Positions 1-9,072 of a stretch of 64,000 bases of DNA are shown here, in pieces. Every line of letters begins with the position of its first letter. The first letter of the stretch is position 1. The translations under genes and the position numbers were made by a program. The notes below the pieces were generated by a model. That model was given only the letters and a program-made list of their open reading frames with translations. It did no database searches and was not told where the DNA came from. Source of the DNA: Streptomyces sp. cg36 (GTDB lineage Bacteria > Actinomycetota > Actinomycetes > Streptomycetales > Streptomycetaceae); contig NZ_CP163520.1 in the NCBI RefSeq assembly GCF_041080675.1, forward strand, positions 6,415,501 through 6,479,500, given 5' to 3'.

Positions 1-798
1 GCCGGGCTGTTCTACCTGGGGATGCTGGCGGTGGAGCCCGGCACGGTGCCCGGGGTGCTGCTCGCCGGGCTGATGATCTCCAACCTGATCGTGGCCGGCT
101 TCAACCTGCTGCCCGGGCTGCCGCTGGACGGCGGCCGGATGCTCCGCGCCGTGGTGTGGAAGATCACCGGCAAGCCCATGAGCGGCACCGTCGCCGCCGC
201 CTGGGTGGGCCGCGCGCTCGCCGTCACCGTCCTCATCGGCCTGCCGCTGCTCACCCAGACCGGGGTGCTCGGCAACGCGCCGGAGGAGGTCGACGGGATG
301 GACACCGTCACCGACGCGCTGCTCGCCGCCATCCTCGCCGCGATCATCTGGACCGGCGCGGGCAACAGCCTGCGCATGGCCCGGCTGCGCGAGCACCTGC
401 CCGAGCTGCGCGCCCGCAACCTCACCCGCCGGGCCGTCCCGGTCGAGTCCGACACCCCGCTCTCCGAGGCGCTGCGCCGGGCCAACGAGGCGGGGGCGCG
501 CGCCCTGGTCGTCGTGGACGGCCACGGCGACCCCACCGGCCTGGTCCGCGAGGCCGCCATCGTCGGGGTGCCCGAGCACCGCCGCCCCTGGGTCGCGGTC
601 AGCGGGCTCTCCCAGGACCTCACCGACGGCATGCGCGTCCCGGCCGAGCTCGCGGGCGAACCGCTGCTCGACAAGCTCCGCGCCACCCCCGCCACCGAGT
701 ACCTGGTGGTCGAGGAGACCGGCGAGATCTACGGGGTGCTCTCGGCGGCCGATGTCGAGAAGGCGTTCGTGGCCGCCATGGCCCGCCCCACCGCGTAG
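1..798 (+). CDS. Site-2 protease family (M50) with C-terminal CBS pair, 5' truncated
   Basis: The reading frame is open from base 1 and ends at TAG 796-798, so the N-terminus, including the expected HExxH zinc motif, lies outside the window. The visible start is hydrophobic and contains the second S2P signature, NLLPGLPLDGGR (about residues 35-46 of the visible part), in which the Asp is a zinc ligand in this family. Two more hydrophobic helices follow, then about 130 residues with two CBS-like repeats (from AVPVESDTPLSEA onward) that usually bind adenine nucleotides. It is probably an intramembrane metalloprotease of the SpoIVFB/Rip type; the substrate is unknown. It is followed by a repeat and then trmI. 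Confidence 0.85.
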   Translation, partial: AGLFYLGMLAVEPGTVPGVLLAGLMISNLIVAGFNLLPGLPLDGGRMLRAVVWKITGKPMSGTVAAAWVGRALAVTVLIGLPLLTQTGVLGNAPEEVDGMDTVTDALLAAILAAIIWTGAGNSLRMARLREHLPELRARNLTRRAVPVESDTPLSEALRRANEAGARALVVVDGHGDPTGLVREAAIVGVPEHRRPWVAVSGLSQDLTDGMRVPAELAGEPLLDKLRATPATEYLVVEETGEIYGVLSAADVEKAFVAAMARPTA

Positions 799-805
799 GG
801 ACCGC

Positions 806-917
806 GGCCCGGGGCCCATCCGCCCCGGGGCCCACCCGCCCCCGGGCCCATCTGCCCGGGGCCCAGCATCAGGGGCCACCGCCCGGGGCCCATCCGCCCG
901 GGGCCCGGACGCCCGGG
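806..917. repeat. GGGCCC-rich degenerate tandem repeat
   Basis: The spacer between the protease and trmI carries at least six copies of a cccGGGGCCCatccg-like unit. GGGCCC cores occur near 811, 827, 844, 858, 885 and 900, mostly 13-17 bp apart. Each core is self-complementary, so the RNA could fold, but no T-tract follows. The array ends shortly before the trmI promoter. Confidence 0.7.
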
Positions 918-999
918 CCGGCACCCTTCGCCGCAGGCCCGGGGCGGTCGCGCGGCGGCCCTGGCGTTCCGCGCCCGACCGGGCCGGTACCCTGTTCGT

Positions 1000-1887
1000 A
1001 TGTCCGAACCGACCGGTGCCGCCCGCCGTCGCGGGCCCTTCAAGGTCGGGGACCAGGTCCAGCTCACCGACCCCAAGGGACGCCACTACACGTTCACGCT
1101 CGAAGCCGGGAAGAACTTCCACACCCACAAGGGTTCCTTCCCGCACGACGAGCTGATCGGTGCTCCCGAGGGCAGTGTTGTCCGTACCACGGGAAACGTC
1201 GCCTACCTCGCGCTGCGCCCCCTGCTCCCCGACTACGTCCTGTCCATGCCCCGCGGCGCCGCCGTGGTCTACCCCAAGGACGCGGGGCAGATCCTGGCCT
1301 TCGCCGACATCTTCGCCGGCGCGCGCGTCGTCGAGGCGGGCGTGGGCTCCGGCTCGCTCAGCGCCTTCCTGCTGCGCGCCATCGGCGACCACGGCATGCT
1401 CCACTCCTACGAGCGCCGCGCGGACTTCGCCGAGATCGCCCAGCAGAACGTGGAGCGCTACTTCGGCGAGCCGCACCCCGCCTGGCAGCTCACCGTGGGC
1501 GACCTCCAGGACAACCTGTCGGACACCGACGTCGACCGCGTCATCCTGGACATGCTCGCCCCCTGGGAGTGCCTGGACGCCGTCTCCAAGGCGCTGGTGC
1601 CCGGCGGAATCCTCTGCTGCTACGTGGCCACCACCACCCAGCTGTCGCGCACCGTCGAGGCGATCCGCGAGATCGGCTGCTTCGCCGAGCCGCAGCCGTG
1701 GGAGTCGATGATCCGCAACTGGCACGTCGAGGGCCTGGCCGTCCGCCCCGACCACCGGATGATCGGACACACCGGCTTCCTCGTCACCGCCCGCCGCCTG
1801 GCGGACGGCGTCGAGCCCCCGCTGCGCCGCCGCCGCCCCGCCAAGGGCGCGTACGGAGACGACTACGAGGGCCCCAACAAGGACTGA
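1000..1887 (+). CDS. trmI: tRNA (adenine-58-N1)-methyltransferase TrmI
   Basis: 295 aa. It methylates A58 in the T-loop of tRNA with S-adenosylmethionine, normally as a homotetramer. An N-terminal beta domain (about 1-90) is followed by a Rossmann methyltransferase fold with the SAM loop EAGVGSGS at residues 112-119 and the motif DMLAPWE further on. Length and order match actinobacterial TrmI. The start is decided by a TACCCT -10 box at 988-993, 6 nt before the ATG, with no Shine-Dalgarno, so the mRNA is probably leaderless. A strong hairpin follows the gene, so it looks monocistronic. Confidence 0.93.
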   Translation: MSEPTGAARRRGPFKVGDQVQLTDPKGRHYTFTLEAGKNFHTHKGSFPHDELIGAPEGSVVRTTGNVAYLALRPLLPDYVLSMPRGAAVVYPKDAGQILAFADIFAGARVVEAGVGSGSLSAFLLRAIGDHGMLHSYERRADFAEIAQQNVERYFGEPHPAWQLTVGDLQDNLSDTDVDRVILDMLAPWECLDAVSKALVPGGILCCYVATTTQLSRTVEAIREIGCFAEPQPWESMIRNWHVEGLAVRPDHRMIGHTGFLVTARRLADGVEPPLRRRRPAKGAYGDDYEGPNKD

Positions 1888-1911
1888 CGGACCCGTCAGC
1901 ACAACGCATCG

Positions 1912-1959
1912 GCGCCGCCGCCGAGTTCCCGCGCACACCGGGGAACTCGGCGGCGGCGC
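1912..1959 (+). terminator. Terminator hairpin after trmI
   Basis: A perfect 19-bp inverted repeat (arms 1912-1930 and 1941-1959, 10-nt loop) is followed by a short TTTC. It is the likely transcription end for trmI. Confidence 0.8.
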
Positions 1960-2086
1960 TTTCACGTTGACTCCATGGACCACGGTCCGTCACAGCCCCG
2001 GACCCCGCTGTTCCGCGCGGCTGTGACGTGTGGCACGATGCTGGCCACCCCCGCACCCGCACCACGCTTCACAGGAGACCTCCCGC

Positions 2087-2668
2087 GTGCAGAACGCCGC
2101 CGTCCCCGAGCTCGCGCACACCCACGCCCGCCCGGTGCACTGGCTGGCCACGGCCGCCGCGATGGCCGCGGTGGTGGCGCTGGCCGGCTGGCTCCAGCCG
2201 GACGCCGCCAAGGCGTCCCAGGGCGCCCCGGGGCCCTCGGGGGCGCACCCGGCCGCCGCGCCCGCCCCGGACGCCGCGGCGGTGGCGTACCCGCTGGAGT
2301 GCGGTCCGGTGGGCACCCGGATCGTCGCCCGCGCCCAGGGCGACCTCGACGGCGACGGAAACCCGGAGACGGTGGCCGTGGTCCAGTGCGACGCGGGCTC
2401 GGGCACCCCGCCGAGCGGTGTCTACGTACTGACCCGCTCCGCCGTGCGCGGCGCCCCGCCGCGGCTGGTCGCCACGCTGGCCGACCCGGCGGAGAAGCTC
2501 GGCGTCTCGGACCTCTCCGTCCAGGAGGGTGCCGTCACGGCCACCCTCCACGGCTACTCGTCGTCGAGCGTGCCCCGCTGCTGCCCGGACCAGGTGCGGC
2601 ACGTCAAATGGCGCTGGCAGGGCGGCAAGTTCGTGCGGAGCACCCGGTCCGGAGCGCTCGCCGCCTGA
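2087..2668 (+). CDS. Small secreted or membrane-anchored protein with FG-GAP-like loop
   Basis: 193 aa from GTG 2087, chosen because AGGAG lies at 2073-2077; the longer ORF start at 2030 has no ribosome site. A hydrophobic helix (about residues 17-36) acts as signal or anchor, followed by an Ala/Pro-rich linker. The C-terminal domain has one calcium-loop-like motif, DLDGDGNPE, typical of FG-GAP/VCBS repeats, and two adjacent Cys (PRCCPD). Exact function unknown; probably extracytoplasmic. It converges on the ferredoxin gene with a 30-bp gap. Confidence 0.7.
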   Translation: MQNAAVPELAHTHARPVHWLATAAAMAAVVALAGWLQPDAAKASQGAPGPSGAHPAAAPAPDAAAVAYPLECGPVGTRIVARAQGDLDGDGNPETVAVVQCDAGSGTPPSGVYVLTRSAVRGAPPRLVATLADPAEKLGVSDLSVQEGAVTATLHGYSSSSVPRCCPDQVRHVKWRWQGGKFVRSTRSGALAA

Positions 2669-2698
2669 CGCAGAGTGGCGGAGCGGTTACGTACGGTT

Positions 2699-2977
2699 TC
2701 AGTCGGCGTCCGGGCCGTAGACCTCGACCCTGTCCGAAACCCTTCGTACGTGAATGCAGTCGCCCGGGCAGTCCTTGGCCGAGTCGACGACGTCCTGGAG
2801 CAGCGGCAGCGGGACGGGCGTCACCGCGCCGACGGTCTGGAGCAGCTCGTCCTCGGGGCTCTTCACGTACGCGAGGCCGTCGATGTCCAGCTCGAAGACC
2901 TCGGGCGCGTACTGGACACAGATCCCGTCGCCGGTGCAGAGCTCCTGGTCGATCCAGACCTCAAGAGCGTCGTTCAT
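2699..2977 (-). CDS. Ferredoxin, single cluster with Asp in the ligand motif
   Basis: 92 aa from ATG 2977 back to 2699; the upstream extension of the frame lacks similarity. The N-terminal motif CTGDGIC followed by APEVFELD and a C-terminal DCPGDCI motif are typical of single-cluster ferredoxins that serve P450s and other redox enzymes. Asp occupies the position where a CxxCxxC motif would have its middle Cys, as in Pyrococcus furiosus ferredoxin. The cluster could therefore be [3Fe-4S] or Asp-ligated [4Fe-4S]. No obvious redox partner gene is adjacent. Confidence 0.88.
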   Translation of the reverse strand: MNDALEVWIDQELCTGDGICVQYAPEVFELDIDGLAYVKSPEDELLQTVGAVTPVPLPLLQDVVDSAKDCPGDCIHVRRVSDRVEVYGPDAD

Positions 2978-3189
2978 GTCGCCTGCCGTTCCCGCGCGGT
3001 GCTGTGTTCGTTCGATGGCGCCCCACCCGTGGGGGCGGCCGAGCAATCGGTGCCAGTCCTGACGGGTGTTGACCGACTCGACGATACAACCGCCCGCTTT
3101 TAGATGTTGGTGGGTGGGTATCCACCTGGCGTGAGGGAGAGCGCAAGGGTGAAGATCGGACACACCCCGAGGTCTTTGTGATCTAGGGG

Positions 3190-3217
3190 TTTCAATCACC
3201 ACCCGCCCAGGTAGGGT
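3190..3217 (+). promoter_or_regulatory. Putative promoter for the proteasome operon
   Basis: A TTTCAA -35-like box at 3190-3195 and TAGGGT -10 box at 3212-3217 (16-bp spacer) lie just upstream of the arc ribosome site at 3241-3252. Assignment rests on pattern only. Confidence 0.4.
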
Positions 3218-3255
3218 CAGGAAGCGTCCAGCTCCCCTTGGAGGAGGTGAGGACC

Positions 3256-5022
3256 GTGGCAGCCCACGACGACGACATCAACCGCGGCATCCGGCCCGGG
3301 CGGGGGTCTGAGGACCCAGCCGGCCAGGTTGCCTATCTAGAGCAGGAAATCGCCGTCCTGCGACGCAAGCTCGCCGACTCTCCGCGTCATACGAGGATTC
3401 TCGAAGAGCGGATCGTCGAGCTGCAGACCAACCTGGCGGGCGTGTCCGCGCAGAACGAGCGGCTCGCCAACACCCTCCGTGAGGCCCGGGACCAGATCGT
3501 GGCCCTCAAGGAGGAGGTCGACCGGCTCGCACAGCCGCCGGCCGGCTTCGGTGTCTTCCTGCAGTCCAACGAGGACGGCACGGCGGACATCTTCACCGGG
3601 GGCCGCAAGCTCCGGGTGAACGTCAGCCCCGGCGTCGAGCTCGACGAGCTCCGGCGCGGCCAGGAAGTCATGCTCAACGAGGCGCTCAACGTGGTCGAGG
3701 CCATGGAGTTCGAGCGCGCCGGGGACATCGTCACCCTCAAGGAGATCCTGGAGGACGGCGAGCGCGCCCTGGTGGTCGGGCACACCGACGAGGAAAGGGT
3801 GGTGAGGCTCGCCGAGCCGCTCCTGGACATCACCATCCGCCCCGGCGACGCCCTGCTGCTCGAACCCCGCTCCGGCTACGTGTACGAAGTGGTGCCCAAG
3901 AGCGAGGTCGAGGAACTGGTCCTCGAAGAGGTCCCGGACGTCGACTACGACAAGATCGGCGGCCTCGGCGGCCAGATCGAGATGATCCGCGACGCGGTCG
4001 AGCTCCCGTACCTCTACCCCGACCTCTTCAAGGAGCACGAACTGCGGCCCCCGAAGGGCATCCTGCTCTACGGCCCGCCCGGCTGCGGCAAGACGCTCAT
4101 CGCGAAGGCCGTCGCCAACTCGCTCGCCAAGAAGGTCGCCGAGGTGACCGGCCAGCCCGCGGGGAAGAGCTACTTCCTCAACATCAAGGGCCCCGAGCTC
4201 CTCAACAAGTACGTCGGCGAGACCGAGCGGCACATCCGCCTGGTCTTCCAGCGGGCCCGGGAGAAGGCGAGCGAGGGCACCCCCGTCATCGTCTTCTTCG
4301 ACGAGATGGAGTCCCTCTTCCGCACCCGCGGATCCGGTGTCAGCTCGGACGTGGAGAACACCATCGTCCCCCAGCTGCTCGCCGAGATCGACGGTGTGGA
4401 GGGGCTGGAGAACGTCATCGTCATCGGCGCCTCCAACCGCGAGGACATGATCGACCCGGCCATCCTGCGCCCCGGGCGCCTGGACGTGAAGATCAAGATC
4501 GAGCGGCCGGACGCCGAGGCGGCCAAGGACATCTTCGCCAAGTACCTCACGGCGACGCTGCCCCTGCACTCGGACGACCTGTCCGAGCACAGCGGATCCA
4601 AGGACGCCGCGGCCCACGCGATGATCCAGTCCGTGGTGGAGCAGATGTACGCGGAGTCCGAGGAGAACCGCTTCCTGGAAGTCACGTACGCCAACGGTGA
4701 CAAGGAAGTCCTGTACTTCAAGGACTTCAACTCCGGCGCCATGATCCAGAACATCGTGGACCGGGCCAAGAAGATGGCCATCAAGGCTTTCCTCGACCAC
4801 AACCAGAAGGGCATCCGGGTCTCCCACCTCCTCCAGGCGTGCGTGGACGAGTTCAAGGAGAACGAGGACCTGCCCAACACCACCAACCCCGACGACTGGG
4901 CCCGGATCTCCGGAAAGAAGGGCGAGCGGATCGTGTTCATCCGCACGCTGGTCACCGGAAAGCAGGGCGCGGACACCGGACGCTCCATCGACACGGTGGC
5001 CAACACCGGTCAGTACCTGTAG
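3256..5022 (+). CDS. arc: Proteasome-activating AAA+ ATPase Arc/Mpa
   Basis: 588 aa from GTG 3256, preceded by a strong GAGGAGGTGAGG ribosome site; the TTG at 3238 is rejected. It forms the hexameric ring that recognises Pup on substrates, unfolds them and threads them into the 20S core. Visible parts are an N-terminal coiled coil (about 20-80) that binds Pup, tandem OB domains (about 90-230), Walker A GPPGCGKT at 273-280, Walker B VIVFFDE ending at 349-350, and the C-terminal GQYL that docks into and opens the PrcA ring. First gene of the arc-dop-pup-prcBA locus. Confidence 0.97.
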   Translation: MAAHDDDINRGIRPGRGSEDPAGQVAYLEQEIAVLRRKLADSPRHTRILEERIVELQTNLAGVSAQNERLANTLREARDQIVALKEEVDRLAQPPAGFGVFLQSNEDGTADIFTGGRKLRVNVSPGVELDELRRGQEVMLNEALNVVEAMEFERAGDIVTLKEILEDGERALVVGHTDEERVVRLAEPLLDITIRPGDALLLEPRSGYVYEVVPKSEVEELVLEEVPDVDYDKIGGLGGQIEMIRDAVELPYLYPDLFKEHELRPPKGILLYGPPGCGKTLIAKAVANSLAKKVAEVTGQPAGKSYFLNIKGPELLNKYVGETERHIRLVFQRAREKASEGTPVIVFFDEMESLFRTRGSGVSSDVENTIVPQLLAEIDGVEGLENVIVIGASNREDMIDPAILRPGRLDVKIKIERPDAEAAKDIFAKYLTATLPLHSDDLSEHSGSKDAAAHAMIQSVVEQMYAESEENRFLEVTYANGDKEVLYFKDFNSGAMIQNIVDRAKKMAIKAFLDHNQKGIRVSHLLQACVDEFKENEDLPNTTNPDDWARISGKKGERIVFIRTLVTGKQGADTGRSIDTVANTGQYL

Positions 5023-5031
5023 AACACGGGG

Positions 5032-5074
5032 CGGCTGCGGGTGCCCGACCGGGCATCCGCAGCCGACTGCTTTT
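5032..5074 (+). terminator. Terminator hairpin between arc and dop
   Basis: A 15-bp stem with one G-T pair (5032-5046 and 5051-5065, loop GACC) is followed by ACTGCTTTT. It suggests that arc can be transcribed separately and that dop has its own promoter in the 200 bp after it. Confidence 0.7.
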
Positions 5075-5267
5075 CCGGCCAAAAACAGGCCACCGACAGA
5101 CCAAGAGCAATGACGGAATTGATCTCCCCACCAGCGCAAAGGCGTTCTAGGCTCTTCCGTACCGCCGAGTCGCGCAGTGCGGGGACGGGCACCGCACACG
5201 CACCGGAGAAACAGCGGTACTTGAGCGCCGCTCCCGGAGGGGAGCGCCGCCGGGCAAGGAGGGCCGC

Positions 5268-6779
5268 ATGACCGTACGGCGAGTAATGGGCATCGAGACG
5301 GAGTACGGCATCTCCGTCCCCGGCCACCCCAACGCCAATGCCATGCTCACCTCGTCCCAGATCGTCAACGCCTACGCGGCGGCGATGCACCGGGCGCGCC
5401 GCGCCCGCTGGGACTTCGAGGAGGAGAACCCGCTGCGGGACGCCCGCGGCTTCGACCTCGCCCGCGAGGCCGCCGACTCCAGCCAGCTCACCGACGAGGA
5501 CATCGGCCTCGCCAACGTCATCCTCACCAACGGGGCACGGCTCTACGTCGACCACGCGCACCCCGAGTACAGCTCGCCGGAGGTCACCAATCCGCGCGAC
5601 GCCGTCCTGTGGGACAAGGCGGGCGAGCGCATCATGGCCGAGGCGGCCGAGCGGGCCGCGCAGCTCCCCGGCGCCCAGCCGATCCACCTCTACAAGAACA
5701 ACACCGACAACAAGGGCGCCTCCTACGGCACGCACGAGAACTACCTGATGAAGCGGGAGACCCCGTTCTCGGACATCGTGCGCCACCTCACGCCGTTCTT
5801 CGTCTCGCGCCAGGTCGTCACCGGGGCCGGCCGCGTCGGCATCGGCCAGGACGGCCATGAGCACGGCTTCCAGATCAGCCAGCGCGCGGACTACTTCGAG
5901 GTGGAGGTGGGCCTGGAGACCACCCTGAAGCGGCCCATCATCAACACCAGGGACGAGCCGCACGCCGACGCCGAGAAGTACCGCAGGCTGCACGTGATCA
6001 TCGGCGACGCCAACCTCTCCGAGATCTCGACGTACCTCAAGCTCGGCACCACCTCGCTGGTGCTGGCCATGATCGAGGACGGCTTCATCAACGTCGACCT
6101 CGCCGTCGACCAGCCGGTGCGCACCCTGCACCAGGTCTCGCACGACCCGGACCTGCGCCACCTGGTCACGCTCCGCAGCGGTCGCACCCTGACCGCCGTA
6201 CAGCTCCAGATGGAGTACTTCGAGCTCGCGCGCAAGTACGTGGAGGAGCGGTTCGGGGCCGACGCCGACGAGCAGACCAAGGACGTGCTCGGGCGCTGGG
6301 AGGACGTGCTCAACCGGCTGGAGAACGATCCGATGAGCCTGGCCGGCGAGCTCGACTGGATCGCCAAGCGGGAGCTGATGGAGGGCTACCGGCGGCGGGA
6401 CGGCCTCGGCTGGGACGCGGCCCGGCTCCACCTCGTCGACCTCCAGTACGCGGACGTGCGGGCCGAGAAGGGCCTCTACAACCGTCTGGTGGAGCGCGGC
6501 AGGATGAAGCGCCTGCTGGACGAGCCCGCGGTCGTCCGGGCCGGGACGACGCCCCCGGAGGACACCAGGGCCTACTTCCGCGGCCGGTGCCTGGAGCAGT
6601 ACGCGGACGACGTCGCGGCGGCCTCCTGGGACTCGGTGATCTTCGACCTGCCGGGCCGGGACTCGCTCCAGCGCGTACCGACCCTGGAGCCGCTTCGCGG
6701 AACGCGTAATCACGTCAAGGAGCTGCTGGACCGGTGCCGCACGGCCGAGGATCTGGTCCGGGTGCTCTCGGGCGGCTGA
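5268..6779 (+). CDS. dop: Deamidase/depupylase Dop
   Basis: 503 aa from ATG 5268 with AAGGAGGG at 5256-5263. It converts the C-terminal Gln of Pup to Glu and can remove Pup from conjugates. It is a carboxylate-amine ligase/glutamine-synthetase-fold homologue of PafA: the start MGIETEYG carries the metal-binding Glu, and the motif [14 protein letters not shown] places the expected catalytic Asp at residue 95. It is distinguished from pafA by the [12 protein letters not shown] form and by the longer loop near residues 40-80. It sits directly before pup, its substrate. Confidence 0.96.
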   Translation: MTVRRVMGIETEYGISVPGHPNANAMLTSSQIVNAYAAAMHRARRARWDFEEENPLRDARGFDLAREAADSSQLTDEDIGLANVILTNGARLYVDHAHPEYSSPEVTNPRDAVLWDKAGERIMAEAAERAAQLPGAQPIHLYKNNTDNKGASYGTHENYLMKRETPFSDIVRHLTPFFVSRQVVTGAGRVGIGQDGHEHGFQISQRADYFEVEVGLETTLKRPIINTRDEPHADAEKYRRLHVIIGDANLSEISTYLKLGTTSLVLAMIEDGFINVDLAVDQPVRTLHQVSHDPDLRHLVTLRSGRTLTAVQLQMEYFELARKYVEERFGADADEQTKDVLGRWEDVLNRLENDPMSLAGELDWIAKRELMEGYRRRDGLGWDAARLHLVDLQYADVRAEKGLYNRLVERGRMKRLLDEPAVVRAGTTPPEDTRAYFRGRCLEQYADDVAAASWDSVIFDLPGRDSLQRVPTLEPLRGTRNHVKELLDRCRTAEDLVRVLSGG

Positions 6780-6820
6780 CCCGCGGCTGAAAAGCCGGTG
6801 ACGGGGGAAACACAGTGGTA

Positions 6821-6850
6821 GGCCCCGCACGTTCCATGAAGTGCGGGGCC
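6821..6850 (+). terminator. Hairpin between dop and pup
   Basis: A perfect 10-bp inverted repeat (6821-6830 and 6841-6850, 10-nt loop) has no T-tract. It may be a weak terminator or processing site. A TAGGGT -10-like box at 6869-6874 just after it could drive pup independently. Confidence 0.5.
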
Positions 6851-6910
6851 GATGTCGGGCCCTGCTTGTAGGGTCTGATCAAGGACATCGAACCGAGCGG
6901 GGTGAGGTAG

Positions 6911-7129
6911 ATGGCGACCAAGGACACCGGCGGCGGACAGCAGAAGGCCACGCGTTCCACCGAGGAGGTCGAGGAGCAGACCCAGGACGCGCAGGCTTCC
7001 GAGGACCTCAAGGAGCGCCACGAGAAGCTCTCGGACGACGTGGACTCGGTGCTGGACGAGATCGACGACGTGCTCGAGGAGAACGCCGAGGACTTCGTGC
7101 GCAGCTTCGTTCAGAAGGGTGGACAGTAG
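6911..7129 (+). CDS. pup: Prokaryotic ubiquitin-like protein Pup
   Basis: 72 aa, acidic and predicted to be mostly disordered with a central helix (about 30-60) that binds Arc. It ends in Gly-Gly-Gln, the form that Dop must deamidate before PafA can link it to lysines of target proteins. The ribosome site GGGGTGAGG lies before ATG 6911. Usual length for actinobacteria is about 64-72 aa. Confidence 0.97.
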   Translation: MATKDTGGGQQKATRSTEEVEEQTQDAQASEDLKERHEKLSDDVDSVLDEIDDVLEENAEDFVRSFVQKGGQ

Positions 7130-7152
7130 TCCACGGATGTGAACGGCGGGGG

Positions 7153-7410
7153 GTGTCCGCGAGGGGGCGACGGCCCCTTGCGGCGGGCCGTCACCCGGCG
7201 CGGCCAACCCGCCCTGCCTCCCTCGCCGTTCATGTGGATCACCGCCACGAGACGGGTAAGGTCCGTGGCGTACGGTGCTTCAACTGCAATTCGGCCATCG
7301 GCAAGTTGGGAGACGATCCCGACACTGTTCGTCGGGCTGCCGCCTACCTGGAGGGAACCTCGTGGAAGCCAACACTCGTGGCACAGGGCGTCTACCAGCT
7401 GCCTTCCTGA
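7153..7410 (+). CDS. Short endonuclease VII-like (His-Me finger) ORF between pup and prcB
   Basis: The frame from GTG 7153 to TGA 7408-7410 encodes 85 aa. Its second half has the recombination endonuclease VII pattern [20 protein letters not shown] followed by AIGKLGDDP and RRAAAYLEG. The first zinc-binding CxxC of that family is not visible in this frame, and the N-terminal 27 residues look low-complexity. The gene is therefore either a minimal version or a 5'-decayed remnant; the start is uncertain (GTG 7234 is also possible). Its last 49 bases overlap prcB. Confidence 0.55.
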   Translation: MSARGRRPLAAGRHPARPTRPASLAVHVDHRHETGKVRGVRCFNCNSAIGKLGDDPDTVRRAAAYLEGTSWKPTLVAQGVYQLPS

Positions 7411-8207
7411 CGCCGGGCTCGTCCTCGTTCATGGACTTCCTGTCCGCGCACTCCCCGGAGATGCTGCCGGGCAAGCGGGTCCTGCCGCCCGTGCAGGGGC
7501 ACGTGGAGGCGCCGCACGGCACCACCATCGTCGCGGCCACCTTCCCCGGCGGCGTGGTGCTCGCCGGTGACCGGCGGGCGACGATGGGCAACATGATCGC
7601 CCAGCGCGACATCGAGAAGGTCTTCCCGGCCGACGAGTACTCGGCGGTCGGCATCGCGGGCACCGCGGGCCTCGCGGTGGAGATGGTCAAGCTCTTCCAG
7701 CTGGAGCTGGAGCACTTCGAGAAGGTCGAGGGCACCACCCTCTCCCTGGAGGGCAAGGCCAACCGGCTGTCCACCATGATCCGCGGCAACCTCGGCATGG
7801 CCATGCAGGGCCTGGCGGTCGTCCCGCTCTTCGCGGGGTACGACGTGGACCGCGAGAAGGGCCGCATCTTCTCGTACGACGTCACCGGCGGCCGTTCCGA
7901 GGAGCACGGCTTCGCGGCCACCGGCTCGGGTTCGATCTTCGCCCGGGGTTCGATGAAGAAGCTGTACCGCGACGACCTGACCGAGCAGCAGACGACGACC
8001 CTGGTCGTCCAGGCGCTCTACGACGCGGCGGACGACGACTCGGCGACCGGCGGTCCCGATGTCGCCCGCCGGATCTATCCGATCGTCACCGTCATCAGCG
8101 ACGAGGGCTTCCGGAGACTGACCGAGGCGGAGTCCTCCGAGCTCGCCCGCTCGATCCTGGAGCGGCGGCTGGAGCAGCCCGACGGCCCGCGTGCCGCGCT
8201 GCTCTGA
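7362..8207 (+). CDS. prcB: 20S proteasome beta subunit PrcB
   Basis: 281 aa from GTG 7362 ([10 protein letters not shown]...), with GAGGGAA at 7351-7357. The propeptide ends in EAPHG, leaving Thr54 as the N-terminal catalytic nucleophile ([11 protein letters not shown]). Fourteen copies form the two inner proteolytic rings. Lys and Asp of the active site are expected in the GDRRATMG and following segments. The start codon lies inside the 3' end of the endonuclease-like ORF, suggesting translational coupling. Confidence 0.97.
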   Translation: MEANTRGTGRLPAAFLTPGSSSFMDFLSAHSPEMLPGKRVLPPVQGHVEAPHGTTIVAATFPGGVVLAGDRRATMGNMIAQRDIEKVFPADEYSAVGIAGTAGLAVEMVKLFQLELEHFEKVEGTTLSLEGKANRLSTMIRGNLGMAMQGLAVVPLFAGYDVDREKGRIFSYDVTGGRSEEHGFAATGSGSIFARGSMKKLYRDDLTEQQTTTLVVQALYDAADDDSATGGPDVARRIYPIVTVISDEGFRRLTEAESSELARSILERRLEQPDGPRAALL

Positions 8208-8262
8208 TGCCTTCGAGGCCGTTGAGATGACCCCGCCACTGACAGAAAGGGACGGATAGCCG

Positions 8263-9012
8263 GTGTCGACGCCGTTCTATGTCTCACCCCAGCAGGCCAT
8301 GACCGACCGCGCGGAGTACGCCCGCAAGGGCATCGCGCGCGGCCGCAGTCTGGTCGTGCTGCAGTACGCCGACGGCATCGTCTTCGTCGGCGAGAACCCG
8401 TCCCGCGCGCTGCACAAGTTCAGCGAGATCTACGACCGGATCGGCTTCGCCGCCGCCGGCAAGTACAACGAGTACGAGAACCTCCGCATCGGCGGTGTGC
8501 GCTACGCCGACCTGCGTGGATACACCTACGACCGCGACGACGTGACCGCCCGCGGGCTGGCCAACGTCTATGCCCAGACGCTGGGCACCATCTTCTCCAG
8601 TGTCGGCGAGAAGCCGTACGAGGTGGAGCTGGTCGTCGCCGAGGTCGGGGCCACGCCGGAGGAGGACCAGATCTACCGGCTGCCGCACGACGGCTCGATC
8701 GTGGACGAGCACGGCTCGGTCGCGGTCGGCGGCAACGCCGAGCAGATCAGCACCTTCCTGGACCAGCGCCACCAGGACGGCATGTCACTGGCGGAGGCGC
8801 TGAAGCTGGCCGTGCAGGCGCTCTCCAACCAGGCCAACGGGGCCGACCGGGAGATCCCGGCGGAGCGCCTGGAGGTCGCGGTCCTGGACCGTACGAGGCC
8901 GCAGCAGCGCAAGTTCAAGCGGATCGTGGGCCGTCAGCTCTCCCGGCTGCTCCAGACGGAAGAGGCGAGCGCCGAGCCCACCGAGGTGCCCTCGGACAAC
9001 GAGGAGCAGTAG
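8263..9012 (+). CDS. prcA: 20S proteasome alpha subunit PrcA
   Basis: 249 aa from GTG 8263, ribosome site AGAAAGGGA upstream. It makes the outer rings that gate entry and receive the GQYL tails of Arc. The N-terminus ([20 protein letters not shown]) is the gate segment, and the C-terminal 20 residues are acidic and disordered. The gap to prcB is 55 bp, so the two are co-transcribed. A strong bidirectional hairpin follows. Confidence 0.97.
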   Translation: MSTPFYVSPQQAMTDRAEYARKGIARGRSLVVLQYADGIVFVGENPSRALHKFSEIYDRIGFAAAGKYNEYENLRIGGVRYADLRGYTYDRDDVTARGLANVYAQTLGTIFSSVGEKPYEVELVVAEVGATPEEDQIYRLPHDGSIVDEHGSVAVGGNAEQISTFLDQRHQDGMSLAEALKLAVQALSNQANGADREIPAERLEVAVLDRTRPQQRKFKRIVGRQLSRLLQTEEASAEPTEVPSDNEEQ

Positions 9013-9032
9013 CGCGGGCGGTCACCCGCCAC

Positions 9033-9067
9033 CCCGTGCCCCGCCGTCGCCGACGGCGGGGCACGGG
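9033..9067. terminator. Bidirectional terminator between prcA and lacI-type gene
   Basis: A 17-bp inverted repeat (9033-9049 and 9051-9067) with a very tight loop separates two convergent genes. It probably stops transcription from both sides. Confidence 0.8.
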
Positions 9068-9072
9068 CGCGT

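Noticed and set aside
3238..3255. TTG 3238 as the start of arc
   Set aside because: It would translate the strong ribosome site itself; GTG 3256 is correctly placed behind it and matches family N-termini.
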